A stretch of DNA of 64,000 nt from an uncultured SAR86 cluster bacterium (GTDB lineage Bacteria; Pseudomonadota; Gammaproteobacteria; Magnimaribacterales; AG-339-G14): NCBI GenBank assembly GCA_902570035.1, contig CACFWO010000005.1:59467-123466 (forward strand), written 5' to 3'. The notes beneath the pieces are model-generated. The model was not told the DNA's origin and ran no database searches. It was given only the letters and a program-made list of their open reading frames with translations. The translations under genes and the position numbers were made by a program. Positions 8,782 through 17,293 of this stretch are shown here, one piece after another. Position 1 is the stretch's first letter; every line of letters starts with the position of its first letter.

Positions 8782-9573
8782 ATGAAAACAGATTATGAAT
8801 TTTTAAAAACCGATATAGATGGTCATATCTTGACTGTCACGATAAATAGACCTGAAAGGATGAATGCTTTGCATCCCCCAGCTCATGCAGAATTTGATGA
8901 AGTTTGGAATGAATTTGATAAAGACGAAAATCTTTGGGTTGGTATTGTTACTGGAGAAGGTGATCGTGCTTTTTCTGCAGGAAACGATCTTAAGTTCCAA
9001 GCTGAAGCTGGAGGTAAGATGGATATTAATATGGCTTCTTCAGGGTTTGCTGGTTTGACTTCTAGATTCAATTTAACCAAGCCTTTAATTGCTGCTGTGA
9101 ATGGCGTATCGATGGGTGGTGGATTTGAAATAGCATTAGCTTGCGATTTGATTGTCGCATCTACTAATGCAAAATTTGCTTTACCTGAACCTAAAGTTGG
9201 TTTGGCAGCACTTGCTGGAGGCATGCAAAGACTTCCAAGACAAATCGGTATGAAAAATGCATTGGGCATGATGCTTACTGGTAGACACGTATCTGCTGAT
9301 GAAGGTAAAAGCTTAGGCTTTGTTAATGAAGTTGTGGAACCAGAAAATTTATTAAGCGCAGCAAAAGCCTGGGCAAAACAAATTGAAGAATGTTCACCGA
9401 TGTCAATTAGGGCAACTAAACAAGTTGCTTATGAAAATTTCAACGAACCTGATCTAGAAAAATCTATGAAAGCCCACTATTCTGCTGTCAAAGAATTGTT
9501 TGGTAGTGAAGATTTTATTGAAGGCCCTGTAGCATTTGCCGAAAAAAGACTTCCTAACTGGAAAGGTAAGTAA
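8782..9573 (+). CDS. Enoyl-CoA hydratase/isomerase family protein
   Basis: 263 aa crotonase fold. It shows TINRPERMNALHP (about 18), the oxyanion-hole segments AFSAGNDLKFQ (about 62) and NGVSMGGGFEIALACDLIVAS (about 108-128), and FALPEPKVGLAALAGGMQRL. The residue after the second segment is where hydratases carry catalytic Glu; here EPKVGLAALAGG suggests Glu/Pro arrangement with no second canonical Glu, so it may be an isomerase or hydrolase variant. First gene of a plus-strand operon (8782-13668) with 0 to 3 nt gaps. Preceded by TAGGGAGA as a Shine-Dalgarno. Confidence 0.85.
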   Translation: MKTDYEFLKTDIDGHILTVTINRPERMNALHPPAHAEFDEVWNEFDKDENLWVGIVTGEGDRAFSAGNDLKFQAEAGGKMDINMASSGFAGLTSRFNLTKPLIAAVNGVSMGGGFEIALACDLIVASTNAKFALPEPKVGLAALAGGMQRLPRQIGMKNALGMMLTGRHVSADEGKSLGFVNEVVEPENLLSAAKAWAKQIEECSPMSIRATKQVAYENFNEPDLEKSMKAHYSAVKELFGSEDFIEGPVAFAEKRLPNWKGK

Positions 9574-10347
9574 ATGAGTGAGTTATTTGATTTAACAGGC
9601 AAAAAAGCCATTATTACCGGCTCTTCCAAAGGAATTGGGAAATCTATTGCCAAAGCCATGGCGCTTCATGGTGCGGAAGTTGTTATATCCAGTAGAAAAG
9701 CTGATGTATGCCAGGAAACAGCTGATGAAATTAACGAAGCTTGCAAGGATGGTCCCGGAAAAGCGATTGTGATTCCGTGCAATATCTCTGATAAAGCTGC
9801 TTTGGAGATGTTAGTTGAAGAAACAAGAATCCAACTTGGTCAGATTGATATTTTGGTCTGTAATGCTGCAACCAATCCTTTCTTTGGCTCTATCAAAGAT
9901 ATCCCTGATGAAGCATTTGAGAAAATTATGAATAACAACATCAAAAGTAATCATAATTTATGTCAAATGGTGATCCCTGAGATGGTTGAAAGAGAAGACG
10001 GAAATATTATTATTGTTTCTTCTATAGGAGGCATGAGAGCAAGCCAGGTAATTGGAGCTTACAATGTCTCCAAAGCTGCAGACATAATGCTTGTTAAAAA
10101 TTATGCATCTGAATTTGGTAAATTCAACGTGAGAACAAATTGCATTGCTCCTGGTTTAATCAGAACTGATTTTGCAAGAGCTTTATGGGAAAACCCTGAG
10201 ATTTTAAAATCAGCTCTAACAGGCACACCACAAAATAGAATCGGTGAGCCTGATGAGCTTGGAGGAGCTGCTATATTTCTTGCATCTGCAGCAGGTAGTT
10301 ATGTGAATGGTCACACAATTGTCGTCGATGGAGGCACAACAGTTTAG
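9574..10347 (+). CDS. SDR family oxidoreductase
   Basis: 257 aa: NAD(P)-binding TGSSKGIGKSIA (about 15-26), SSRKAD at the end of the second strand (Arg/Lys suggests NADP), CNAAT (about 92), Ser in IIVVSSIGG, YNVSKAA (about 158-164) and a C-terminal GHTIVVDGGTTV. It abuts the preceding hydratase with no gap, so the two are surely cotranscribed. Probable role: reduction or oxidation of a keto/hydroxyacyl intermediate of the same pathway. Confidence 0.85.
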   Translation: MSELFDLTGKKAIITGSSKGIGKSIAKAMALHGAEVVISSRKADVCQETADEINEACKDGPGKAIVIPCNISDKAALEMLVEETRIQLGQIDILVCNAATNPFFGSIKDIPDEAFEKIMNNNIKSNHNLCQMVIPEMVEREDGNIIIVSSIGGMRASQVIGAYNVSKAADIMLVKNYASEFGKFNVRTNCIAPGLIRTDFARALWENPEILKSALTGTPQNRIGEPDELGGAAIFLASAAGSYVNGHTIVVDGGTTV

Positions 10348-10349
10348 TT

Positions 10350-11150
10350 ATGAGTAATAAAGATTTAGTTTTATATGAAGATTTAAAAAATGGTGTTGGA
10401 CTGGTTAAATTAAATAGACCGGAAAGATTAAATGCAATTACCCCTGCTCTCAGTGCAAGGCTCAAGGAGATCTTAGATCAAGCATGTGCGGATGGTTCTA
10501 TTAAAGTAATCGTTCTTACCGGAGAAGGGAGAGGATTTACTGCAGGTGCCGACATGGACGGTCTTGCTAGTACCTCTGAGGGAAAATCAGATTCCTCTGA
10601 ACAATCTAAAGATGATGAGCCTTGGAAAGGATTCAGTTATGTGCGTAATTTAGATAAACCAGTTATAGCGGCTATTAATGGTCCTGCTGCTGGGGTTGGT
10701 TTTATCCTATCTCTTTACTGTGACATCAGATTTGCATCCGAGACTGCTGTGTTTTCAACAGCTTTCTCTAAGAGAGGTTTGATTGCTGAATGGGGCGTTG
10801 GCTGGATGCTTAGCAGGATAATTGGTTTATCTCATGCAAATGATCTTCTTTTCTCTGCAAGAAAATTTGACGGAAAAGAAGCTGAAAGAATCGGTCTCGT
10901 AAATAAAGCTATTCCAGCTGATTCATTCATGGATGAAGTCATTGCTTACGCAGAAGATCTAGCAAAGAATGTTTCGCCAAGATCCGTGAAAATTATGAAA
11001 GAGCAAATGTATGCGTCTCTGGAAGAGTCATTTGATGATCATATTCAAAAAGCATTTAAAAAGATGGTTGAAAGCTTCGGGTCTGATGATTTCAAAGAAG
11101 GAGTCAAACATTTCATAGAAAAAAGACCAGCGAATTTCACAGGTAAGTAA
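10350..11150 (+). CDS. Enoyl-CoA hydratase/isomerase family protein (second copy)
   Basis: 266 aa crotonase. Motifs: LNRPERLNAITP (about 20), GRGFTAGADMDGL (about 60-72), NGPAAGVGFILSLYCDIRFAS (about 113-133), AVFSTAFSKRGLIAEWGVGWML. The last stretch (GLIAEWG) resembles enoyl-CoA isomerases and the PaaG-like group, with a possible catalytic Glu. Contains a serine/acid-rich insertion (about 78-90) between the first two motifs. It is only distantly similar to the first hydratase of the operon, so the two probably do different steps. Confidence 0.83.
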   Translation: MSNKDLVLYEDLKNGVGLVKLNRPERLNAITPALSARLKEILDQACADGSIKVIVLTGEGRGFTAGADMDGLASTSEGKSDSSEQSKDDEPWKGFSYVRNLDKPVIAAINGPAAGVGFILSLYCDIRFASETAVFSTAFSKRGLIAEWGVGWMLSRIIGLSHANDLLFSARKFDGKEAERIGLVNKAIPADSFMDEVIAYAEDLAKNVSPRSVKIMKEQMYASLEESFDDHIQKAFKKMVESFGSDDFKEGVKHFIEKRPANFTGK

Positions 11151-11153
11151 ATT

Positions 11154-12869
11154 ATGGCTGGCCAGTTGGATCTGATTGATCCTCAAAAAAGATTAGAGAC
11201 CTTTGAAAAGATTTCTTCTGAAGGGCTCCTCGAAGTTAGTAAAGAGACAGTTAGAGGGAATGAATATTATGTTTTTTCAGAATCTCCAGACAATCTCTTA
11301 GGATATTATCAACTGGGTTTAACTCATGGCGAGTGGACTCATGTCGTTTTTGAAGATCAACAAATTCCTTATAGTGAAACTCTTTCAAGATCCTATCAGC
11401 TGGCAAACTCTCTTCAGAACATTTACGGTATTGAAAAAGGAGATAAAGTTGCTTTTTCGATGCGAAATTATCCTGAGTGGATGTTCGCATACATGGCGGT
11501 GACATCGATAGGTGCAGTTGCTGTTCCCTTAAATTCCTGGTGGCAAGGAGATGAGCTTGAGTACGGATTGAATAATAGCGAGTCAAAATTATTCATTGCT
11601 GATCAAGATCGCTTAGAACGACTTGGAGATAAGTGTCCTGAAATTAAAAGAATTTCGGTGAGATCTGAAAATCCAGATCATTCAGACATAGATTTTTATA
11701 AAGTTATCGAAAATCAGAATAAAACTCTTGATAATGAAGTTGCCGTCAGTCCTGATGATGATGCATCAATAATGTATACATCTGGTAGCACCGGGCATCC
11801 TAAAGGAGTTGTTTCATCGCATAGATCGGTAATGTTTGCGCCTTTTTATTGGATTGCTCTTCAAACTTTGTTAAAGGAGTCTTCACATGAAGATAATCTA
11901 GGAATTATGGGCGAAAGAGATCAAGCTGCTGTTCTTGTGAGCGTTCCTCTATTTCATGTGACAGGTTCTCATGCCATATTTTTATTATCGATTCCTGTTG
12001 GCAGGAAAACAGTGCTCATGCATAAATGGGATCCAGAAGTTGCCTTGGACTTGATCGAAAGAGAGAAAATTTCTGATTTTACTGGTGTGCCAACAATGTC
12101 ATATGAGCTTGTTGAAGCACAAAAAAAGAATCCGAGAGATATATCTTCTCTGAGAGGATTAAACGGTGGCGGCGCTGCTCGACCTCCAGAGCAAGTAAAA
12201 GAAATGAGAGAAAATTTTAGAGATACATCTCCTGGAATTGGTTACGGTCTCACGGAAACAAACGCCTTAGCGGCCAATAATGCCGGAGACTTATATTCAG
12301 AAAAACCCTCAAGCACAGGGTTTCCTTTACCAAAATTAATAGACTTAAAAATAGTTGATGACGATGGTAATGACCTTGGAACAGACGAAATTGGAGAAGT
12401 CTGTATCAGAGGCGCATGTAACTTTAAAAATTATTGGAAAAATCAGGATGCCACTGATGAAGTTTTAGATGATGAAGGTTGGTTTAGATCAGGAGATTTA
12501 GGCTTATTAGACAGCGATGGCTTTTTATATATAAAAGATAGAAAGAAAGATATTGTTATCAGGGGTGGTGAAAATATTGCTTGTCTCGAGGTTGAAGCTG
12601 CTATAACTGAGCACCCTTCTGTTTTAGAAGCATCTGTCTTTGGAATTCCTGATGAAAGACTTGGTGAGAAACTAGCAACTGTTGTATCTTGTAGAGAAGA
12701 TCAAATGATTGATGAAGTCGAATTATCAGGCTTTTTAGCATCCAAACTAGCTAAATTTAAAATTCCAGAATTTATGAAATTTCAAACAGAAAAGCTTCCG
12801 AGAATTGCTTCTGGAAAAATTGCAAAAAAACAACTGAGGGAAGAAGCAGTTACTACCATAGGAAAATAA
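11154..12869 (+). CDS. Acyl-CoA synthetase (AMP-forming, fatty-acid/aryl-CoA ligase family)
   Basis: 571 aa ANL-superfamily ligase. A3 P-loop MYTSGSTGHPKGV (about 204-216), A5 GYGLTETNA (about 363), A7 GWFRSGDLG (about 443), A8 hinge YIKDRKKDIVIRGGENI and the C-terminal catalytic Lys in RIASGKIAKKQL (about 555). It activates a carboxylic acid to its CoA thioester, feeding the hydratases and dehydrogenases of the same operon. The N-terminus (about 1-75) has an extra segment before the usual core. The acid could be a fatty, branched or aromatic acid; sequence does not decide. Confidence 0.87.
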   Translation: MAGQLDLIDPQKRLETFEKISSEGLLEVSKETVRGNEYYVFSESPDNLLGYYQLGLTHGEWTHVVFEDQQIPYSETLSRSYQLANSLQNIYGIEKGDKVAFSMRNYPEWMFAYMAVTSIGAVAVPLNSWWQGDELEYGLNNSESKLFIADQDRLERLGDKCPEIKRISVRSENPDHSDIDFYKVIENQNKTLDNEVAVSPDDDASIMYTSGSTGHPKGVVSSHRSVMFAPFYWIALQTLLKESSHEDNLGIMGERDQAAVLVSVPLFHVTGSHAIFLLSIPVGRKTVLMHKWDPEVALDLIEREKISDFTGVPTMSYELVEAQKKNPRDISSLRGLNGGGAARPPEQVKEMRENFRDTSPGIGYGLTETNALAANNAGDLYSEKPSSTGFPLPKLIDLKIVDDDGNDLGTDEIGEVCIRGACNFKNYWKNQDATDEVLDDEGWFRSGDLGLLDSDGFLYIKDRKKDIVIRGGENIACLEVEAAITEHPSVLEASVFGIPDERLGEKLATVVSCREDQMIDEVELSGFLASKLAKFKIPEFMKFQTEKLPRIASGKIAKKQLREEAVTTIGK

Positions 12870-12870
12870 T

Positions 12871-13668
12871 ATGAATATTGAAAATAAAGTTGTAGTTGTT
12901 ACTGGAGCTGCTAGCGGAATTGGAAGAGCTCTTGCTCAGGCTTTTAAAAATGCTCGAGCAGATAAAGTTTACATAGCAGATCTTAATGAAGAAGGATTAG
13001 CAGAAACGGCTGATTTAATGGATGGCATAGCAATAAAAACTGATGTCTCAAAAGAATCAGAAATTAAGAGCTTGATTGAAGAAGTCTATAAAGAAAACGA
13101 CATAGATATATTTTGTTCAAATGCTGGTATTGGAGGAGAATTTGGTCTCCTCGATACTACTGCGCAAGGTTGGCAAACTATATGGAATATCAATGTTATG
13201 TCTCATATTCATGCAGCTAAATATTGTTTACCTAACATGCTCAAACGCGAATCCGGTTACTTCATGAACACCGCATCAGCAGCTGGACTTTTGACTCAAA
13301 TCGGAGCCGCACCCTACTCAGTTACTAAAGCAGCCGCTGTTTCTTTTGCCGAATGGCTAAAGATTACATACGGGTCGAATGGAATTGGCGTTACCTGCTT
13401 GTGCCCTCAGGCGGTAAGAACGGCAATGACTGCTAATGGACCTGGTGTTGCAGGAGTTGACGGAATGATTGAACCTGAAGAATGTGCCGCCGAAGTTTTG
13501 GATGCCATAATCAACGAAAGATTTTTAGCAGCTCCGCATAAAGAAGTTCTTGAGTATGTATCCAGAAAAGGTAATGACCGCGACAGGTGGATTTCAGGCA
13601 TGCAACGATTACAAACACAGTTTACTGATTTTATAGAATCGGCTGATCCTAATAAAGACAGTCATTGA
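12871..13668 (+). CDS. SDR family oxidoreductase
   Basis: 265 aa. TGAASGIGRALA (about 11-22), IADLNEEG (Asp, NAD preference), CSNAGIGGEF (about 86), TASAAGLL with the catalytic Ser, YSVTKAA (about 152-158), LCPQAVRT. It lacks the usual ending VDGG, having instead a longer C-terminus, EVLEYVSRKGNDRDRWISGM, seen in a group of SDRs annotated as reductases in lipid or steroid catabolism. Last gene of the operon; 1 nt after the ligase. Its 3' end overlaps the convergent lipoprotein gene by 20 nt. Confidence 0.83.
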   Translation: MNIENKVVVVTGAASGIGRALAQAFKNARADKVYIADLNEEGLAETADLMDGIAIKTDVSKESEIKSLIEEVYKENDIDIFCSNAGIGGEFGLLDTTAQGWQTIWNINVMSHIHAAKYCLPNMLKRESGYFMNTASAAGLLTQIGAAPYSVTKAAAVSFAEWLKITYGSNGIGVTCLCPQAVRTAMTANGPGVAGVDGMIEPEECAAEVLDAIINERFLAAPHKEVLEYVSRKGNDRDRWISGMQRLQTQFTDFIESADPNKDSH

Positions 13669-14008
13669 CGACCACATAGTTCATAGATACATATATCTCT
13701 GAATTTCCCCAGATTCTGCAAAATTTTACTCCATCTACTCTCACTTCTTTTTCTATTAATTCGACAGAAAAATTATCGATAATTTTTCCTTCAGGAAAGG
13801 AAAATATATTTATCTTCGTGCCAATTTCTGTAGAAGTTACATCCAAAGTGACGGAATAATCAATTTTATATTCATCGTTCTCTCTGTTAACGTAAAAAGA
13901 ATCTCCTTCCCAACTGATTTTATTTGAAGCCTGATTTTCAGAGCACGAAATTAAAAAAGCTAAAAAGATATAGAATAAGTATGTGCCTTTGACATAAGAT
14001 CTAATCAT
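13649..14008 (-). CDS. Small putative lipoprotein, unknown function
   Basis: 119 aa from the start chosen at 14008 (a longer frame from 14029 adds seven residues). The N-terminus is positively charged then hydrophobic, ending in a lipobox FLISC (Cys at about 22), so it is probably an outer- or inner-membrane lipoprotein. The rest is beta-rich with two later cysteines (VKFCRIW, VNDCLY). The chosen ATG and the ATG of the divergent membrane-protein gene share the four bases CATG at 14006-14009. No family recognised. Confidence 0.6.
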   Translation of the reverse strand: MIRSYVKGTYLFYIFLAFLISCSENQASNKISWEGDSFYVNRENDEYKIDYSVTLDVTSTEIGTKINIFSFPEGKIIDNFSVELIEKEVRVDGVKFCRIWGNSEIYVSMNYVVVNDCLY

Positions 14009-14729
14009 GTTTACTGACGAGCCTTTCATAATATTTGGATCCGATCACTTGGTAGCTCTGGGTTTGATATTTATTTCAATAATCATTATTCCCTATTTAG
14101 TTCTAACCTTGAAAGAAAAAACGCAAAATGTAATTTCCACCTCGTTGGCATTATTAATTCTACTTAATGAATTTTCCAAACCAGTATACTACCCCGCACT
14201 TTATCCTGATTATTTCTCTGTATTAAAGATATTGCCTCTTCATTTTTGTCACTTATCAGCAATCTGTGCAGCCATTTTTTTACTGTTAAGAAAGAAGATT
14301 TTTTTTGAAATATCTTTTTTTTGGGGAATTGCGGGCGGATTGATTGCTAATACACAGCCAGATATTAGATTTGCCTTTCCTGACCCAAATTTCATTCTTT
14401 TTTTCTTTGGTCATGGATTAATGTGGTTGGGAATATTCTTTTCCTTAATTGTCTACAAAGTAAGACCCTACTTTAAAACTTTTATAAAGATTTTTTTCAT
14501 TACTGTCTTCATATCTCCAGTTGTCTACTCTATTAATAGTTTTATAAATTATTTTGCTGAGGGTGACCCTGCAAATTATTGGTACTTAATGGCAAGACCT
14601 GATGGCGCATCAATTGCCGATTTTCTTCCTGATCCACCAGCTCAAATTCCAATTTTTGTTCTTCTTGCATTCATAATTTTTGCATTGATATATACTCCTT
14701 TTGCAGTCTGGGATAAATTAAAGAAATGA
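14007..14729 (+). CDS. YwaF/TIGR02206-type integral membrane protein
   Basis: 240 aa with about seven TM helices. It begins with FGSDHLVALGL, followed by LPLHFCHLSAICAAIFLL (about 75-92), both typical of the YwaF / TIGR02206 family (related to eukaryotic TMEM164). A further His-Gly (FGHGLMWLG, about 133) is also conserved in the family. Function in bacteria is unknown; the eukaryotic relative is an acyltransferase acting on ether phospholipids. Its stop overlaps the next gene by 4 nt. Confidence 0.7.
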   Translation: MFTDEPFIIFGSDHLVALGLIFISIIIIPYLVLTLKEKTQNVISTSLALLILLNEFSKPVYYPALYPDYFSVLKILPLHFCHLSAICAAIFLLLRKKIFFEISFFWGIAGGLIANTQPDIRFAFPDPNFILFFFGHGLMWLGIFFSLIVYKVRPYFKTFIKIFFITVFISPVVYSINSFINYFAEGDPANYWYLMARPDGASIADFLPDPPAQIPIFVLLAFIIFALIYTPFAVWDKLKK

Positions 14730-15181
14730 ACTTAGAGAAAAATGCTCCTTATTTAGCGATGGCTCTGATCGCCATTACTTTAATTTTTAGTCAAATAGAA
14801 ATATTCGATGAAAAATACAATCTGGACCTTAATTTATTGATTCAAGAGACAGAAAATGATGCCTTTATTGAGTTAAATGAATATTCGCTATCTAAGAACC
14901 CACGACTACAGTTATCTGTCAGAAATTCATCAGAGAGCAATCAATCAGAGGATTTAACGATTTTTGTGGATATTTATCGATCAAAAAGCGGTCAGAGTGA
15001 AGCAGAAAAATGGAAAACTTTCGATTGCCCACCTAATCCCGATGGGTGCTTAGTATATTTTTCGGATACGTCTTTTCCTTCGGGAAATGATCATATGACT
15101 TATTTCGCAAAAGCATCATTGAGCAATTCTGGTGAAAAAAAGTTTATATCCAATAAAATTAAAGCAATATTTAAAAAATAA
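14726..15181 (+). CDS. Hypothetical membrane-anchored protein
   Basis: 151 aa. One hydrophobic helix (residues about 8-22) is followed by a soluble, probably periplasmic domain with a pair of cysteines (FDCPPNPDGCLVYF, about 100-113) that could form a disulfide. Translationally coupled to the upstream YwaF-type gene (4-nt overlap) and 5 nt before the M3 peptidase. No family recognised. Confidence 0.6.
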   Translation: MNLEKNAPYLAMALIAITLIFSQIEIFDEKYNLDLNLLIQETENDAFIELNEYSLSKNPRLQLSVRNSSESNQSEDLTIFVDIYRSKSGQSEAEKWKTFDCPPNPDGCLVYFSDTSFPSGNDHMTYFAKASLSNSGEKKFISNKIKAIFKK

Positions 15182-15186
15182 ACATT

Positions 15187-17277
15187 GTGTTTAAAATAAG
15201 TTACATTTTTCTTATTTCATTTCTAATTTTAAGTTGTTCGGAGGAAAGTGAGATGACAAATCCATTCTATGAAGATTATAAAAACGAGTTTCAAGTACCT
15301 AATTTCAAATCAATAAAAATAGATCATTACCTACCTGCATTTGAGGAAGGCATTAGGGCACATGAAAAAGAGATAATAAATATTTCAAATAACGATAAAA
15401 ATCCATCGTTCGAAAACACAATCGCTGAACTTGAGAAATCTGGAGAATTATTAACCAAAGTTACTGCTGTTTTTTATAATTTATTATCTGCAGATACCAA
15501 CGATGACTTAGATAAGCTATCTGAAAAGATTGGTCCCAAACTTTCTGCCCACAGAGATTCGTTATTCCTGAATGAAAAAATATTCAAAAGACTTAAATCC
15601 ATTAAAACGAATGAGTACTCTTCTTTAAGTTCAGAACAACAAAGATTAACCGATGAGATGATTAGAAACTTTGAGATGAATGGTGCAAACCTATCTGAAC
15701 AGAGCAAAGAAAGGTTCATTGAAATCAATAAAAAACTTACTGAGCTTTCTATAAAGTTTGATCAAAACGTTTTAAAAGATACCAATAATTCTGAATTGTA
15801 CATAAACGATGAAAAAGAATTAGGCGGTCTCTCAGATAAAATTAAGGACCAAGCTAAACGTTTAGCAAAGAATAAAGGTTATTCATCCGGTTGGGTTTTC
15901 AACCCCACAAGAATTAGTATGTATCCGTTCTTAACAAGTTCTACAAATAGGCATTTACGTGAGCAACTTTATAAAATGTATGTAAACAGAGGAAAAAATC
16001 CTAATGAATTCAATAACGAAGAAATTGTCAGAGAAATGGCTAATTTGAGGTTAGAAAAAGCTCAACTGATGGGTTTTACAAACCACGCTGAACTCTCGTT
16101 ACAGAAAACCATGGCAAAATCTTCGAACGGAGTTAACGCTCTTCTCAATCAAGTATGGGAGCCTGCAAAAGCAATGGCCCAGGAAGAGATAAAAGATATG
16201 CAAGACCTTATTCAAGAAGAAGGTAATAATTTTGCTCTTCAAGCTTGGGATTGGATGCATTATTCTGAAAAAGTTAGAAAAAGAAAATATGACTTTGATT
16301 CAGCGGAGGTTCAACCGTATCTTGAAATGGATGCAATCAGGGATTCTGCCTTTGAGCTTGCTAGCAGGTTATTTGGAATAAAGTTTATTCAAAAAAATGA
16401 CATTCCTAAATATCATCCTGACGTAGATACCTTTGAGGTACTAGATAAAAATGGAGATCATTTAGGAGTTTTTCTAACGGATTATTTTGCCAGACCATCC
16501 AAGCAAGGTGGTGCTTGGATGAATACATTTAGGGATCAAAGCAATTTCGATGGAAGAGTTAGACCTATTGTGTTGAATGTTTGTAATTTTGCAAAACCCA
16601 ATGATGGTGAAAAAGCATTTTTAACGTTTGAACATGCCGAGACTCTGTTTCATGAATTCGGTCATGCCCTACATGGATTACTTTCGGATGTGGATTACCC
16701 TTATCTATCAGGAACAAGTGTTACAAGAGATTATGTCGAGTTTCCCTCACAATTAATGGAAAATTGGATAAGACATTCTGATTTTTTAGCCGAATTTGCA
16801 AAGCATTTTGAAACCGGCAAACCTATTCCAAAAAGATTGTTGGAAAAAATGTCATCTGCTGGCACTTTTAATCAAGGATTTGCTACCACTGAATATATGG
16901 TAGCTTCAATGCTGGATCTTGCTTGGCACACAATTGAAACGCCAGTAGAGAACACCGAAGAATTTGAGCAAACTCTTTTCAAGAAAATTGGAAAGCCAGT
17001 CGAAATAGATAGCAGGTATGGAAGCACCTATTTTGGTCATATTTTTGCTGGAGGTTATGCTGCGGGTTATTACAGCTATATGTGGTCTGAAGTTCTTGAT
17101 TCTCATGCTTTTGAGATATTTGATAAAGAAGGATTATATGACAGTGAATATGCTGAAAAACTGGAAGATTTTGTTTATAGTTCAGGTAACTCAGTTGATT
17201 TGATGAATCAATATAAAAAATTTAGAGGTGAGGAGCCAAACGTGAGTTCTTTGCTGAGAAAACGCGGTTTAAATTAA
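15187..17277 (+). CDS. dcp: M3-family zinc metallopeptidase (Dcp/oligopeptidase type), lipoprotein
   Basis: 696 aa. The zinc site is HEFGHALHG (HExxH with the third ligand Glu downstream in YVEFPSQLMENW), the signature of thimet/Dcp peptidases that cut short peptides. A GTG start at 15187 is preferred because it supplies a signal peptide ending in a lipobox ILSC (Cys about 17); an ATG at 15252 would lack it. So this is probably a membrane-anchored periplasmic peptidyl-dipeptidase, unlike the soluble E. coli enzyme. It likely degrades imported peptides. Last of a three-gene plus-strand run. Confidence 0.87.
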   Translation: MFKISYIFLISFLILSCSEESEMTNPFYEDYKNEFQVPNFKSIKIDHYLPAFEEGIRAHEKEIINISNNDKNPSFENTIAELEKSGELLTKVTAVFYNLLSADTNDDLDKLSEKIGPKLSAHRDSLFLNEKIFKRLKSIKTNEYSSLSSEQQRLTDEMIRNFEMNGANLSEQSKERFIEINKKLTELSIKFDQNVLKDTNNSELYINDEKELGGLSDKIKDQAKRLAKNKGYSSGWVFNPTRISMYPFLTSSTNRHLREQLYKMYVNRGKNPNEFNNEEIVREMANLRLEKAQLMGFTNHAELSLQKTMAKSSNGVNALLNQVWEPAKAMAQEEIKDMQDLIQEEGNNFALQAWDWMHYSEKVRKRKYDFDSAEVQPYLEMDAIRDSAFELASRLFGIKFIQKNDIPKYHPDVDTFEVLDKNGDHLGVFLTDYFARPSKQGGAWMNTFRDQSNFDGRVRPIVLNVCNFAKPNDGEKAFLTFEHAETLFHEFGHALHGLLSDVDYPYLSGTSVTRDYVEFPSQLMENWIRHSDFLAEFAKHFETGKPIPKRLLEKMSSAGTFNQGFATTEYMVASMLDLAWHTIETPVENTEEFEQTLFKKIGKPVEIDSRYGSTYFGHIFAGGYAAGYYSYMWSEVLDSHAFEIFDKEGLYDSEYAEKLEDFVYSSGNSVDLMNQYKKFRGEEPNVSSLLRKRGLN

Positions 17278-17293
17278 AAATTAGGGGATAAAA

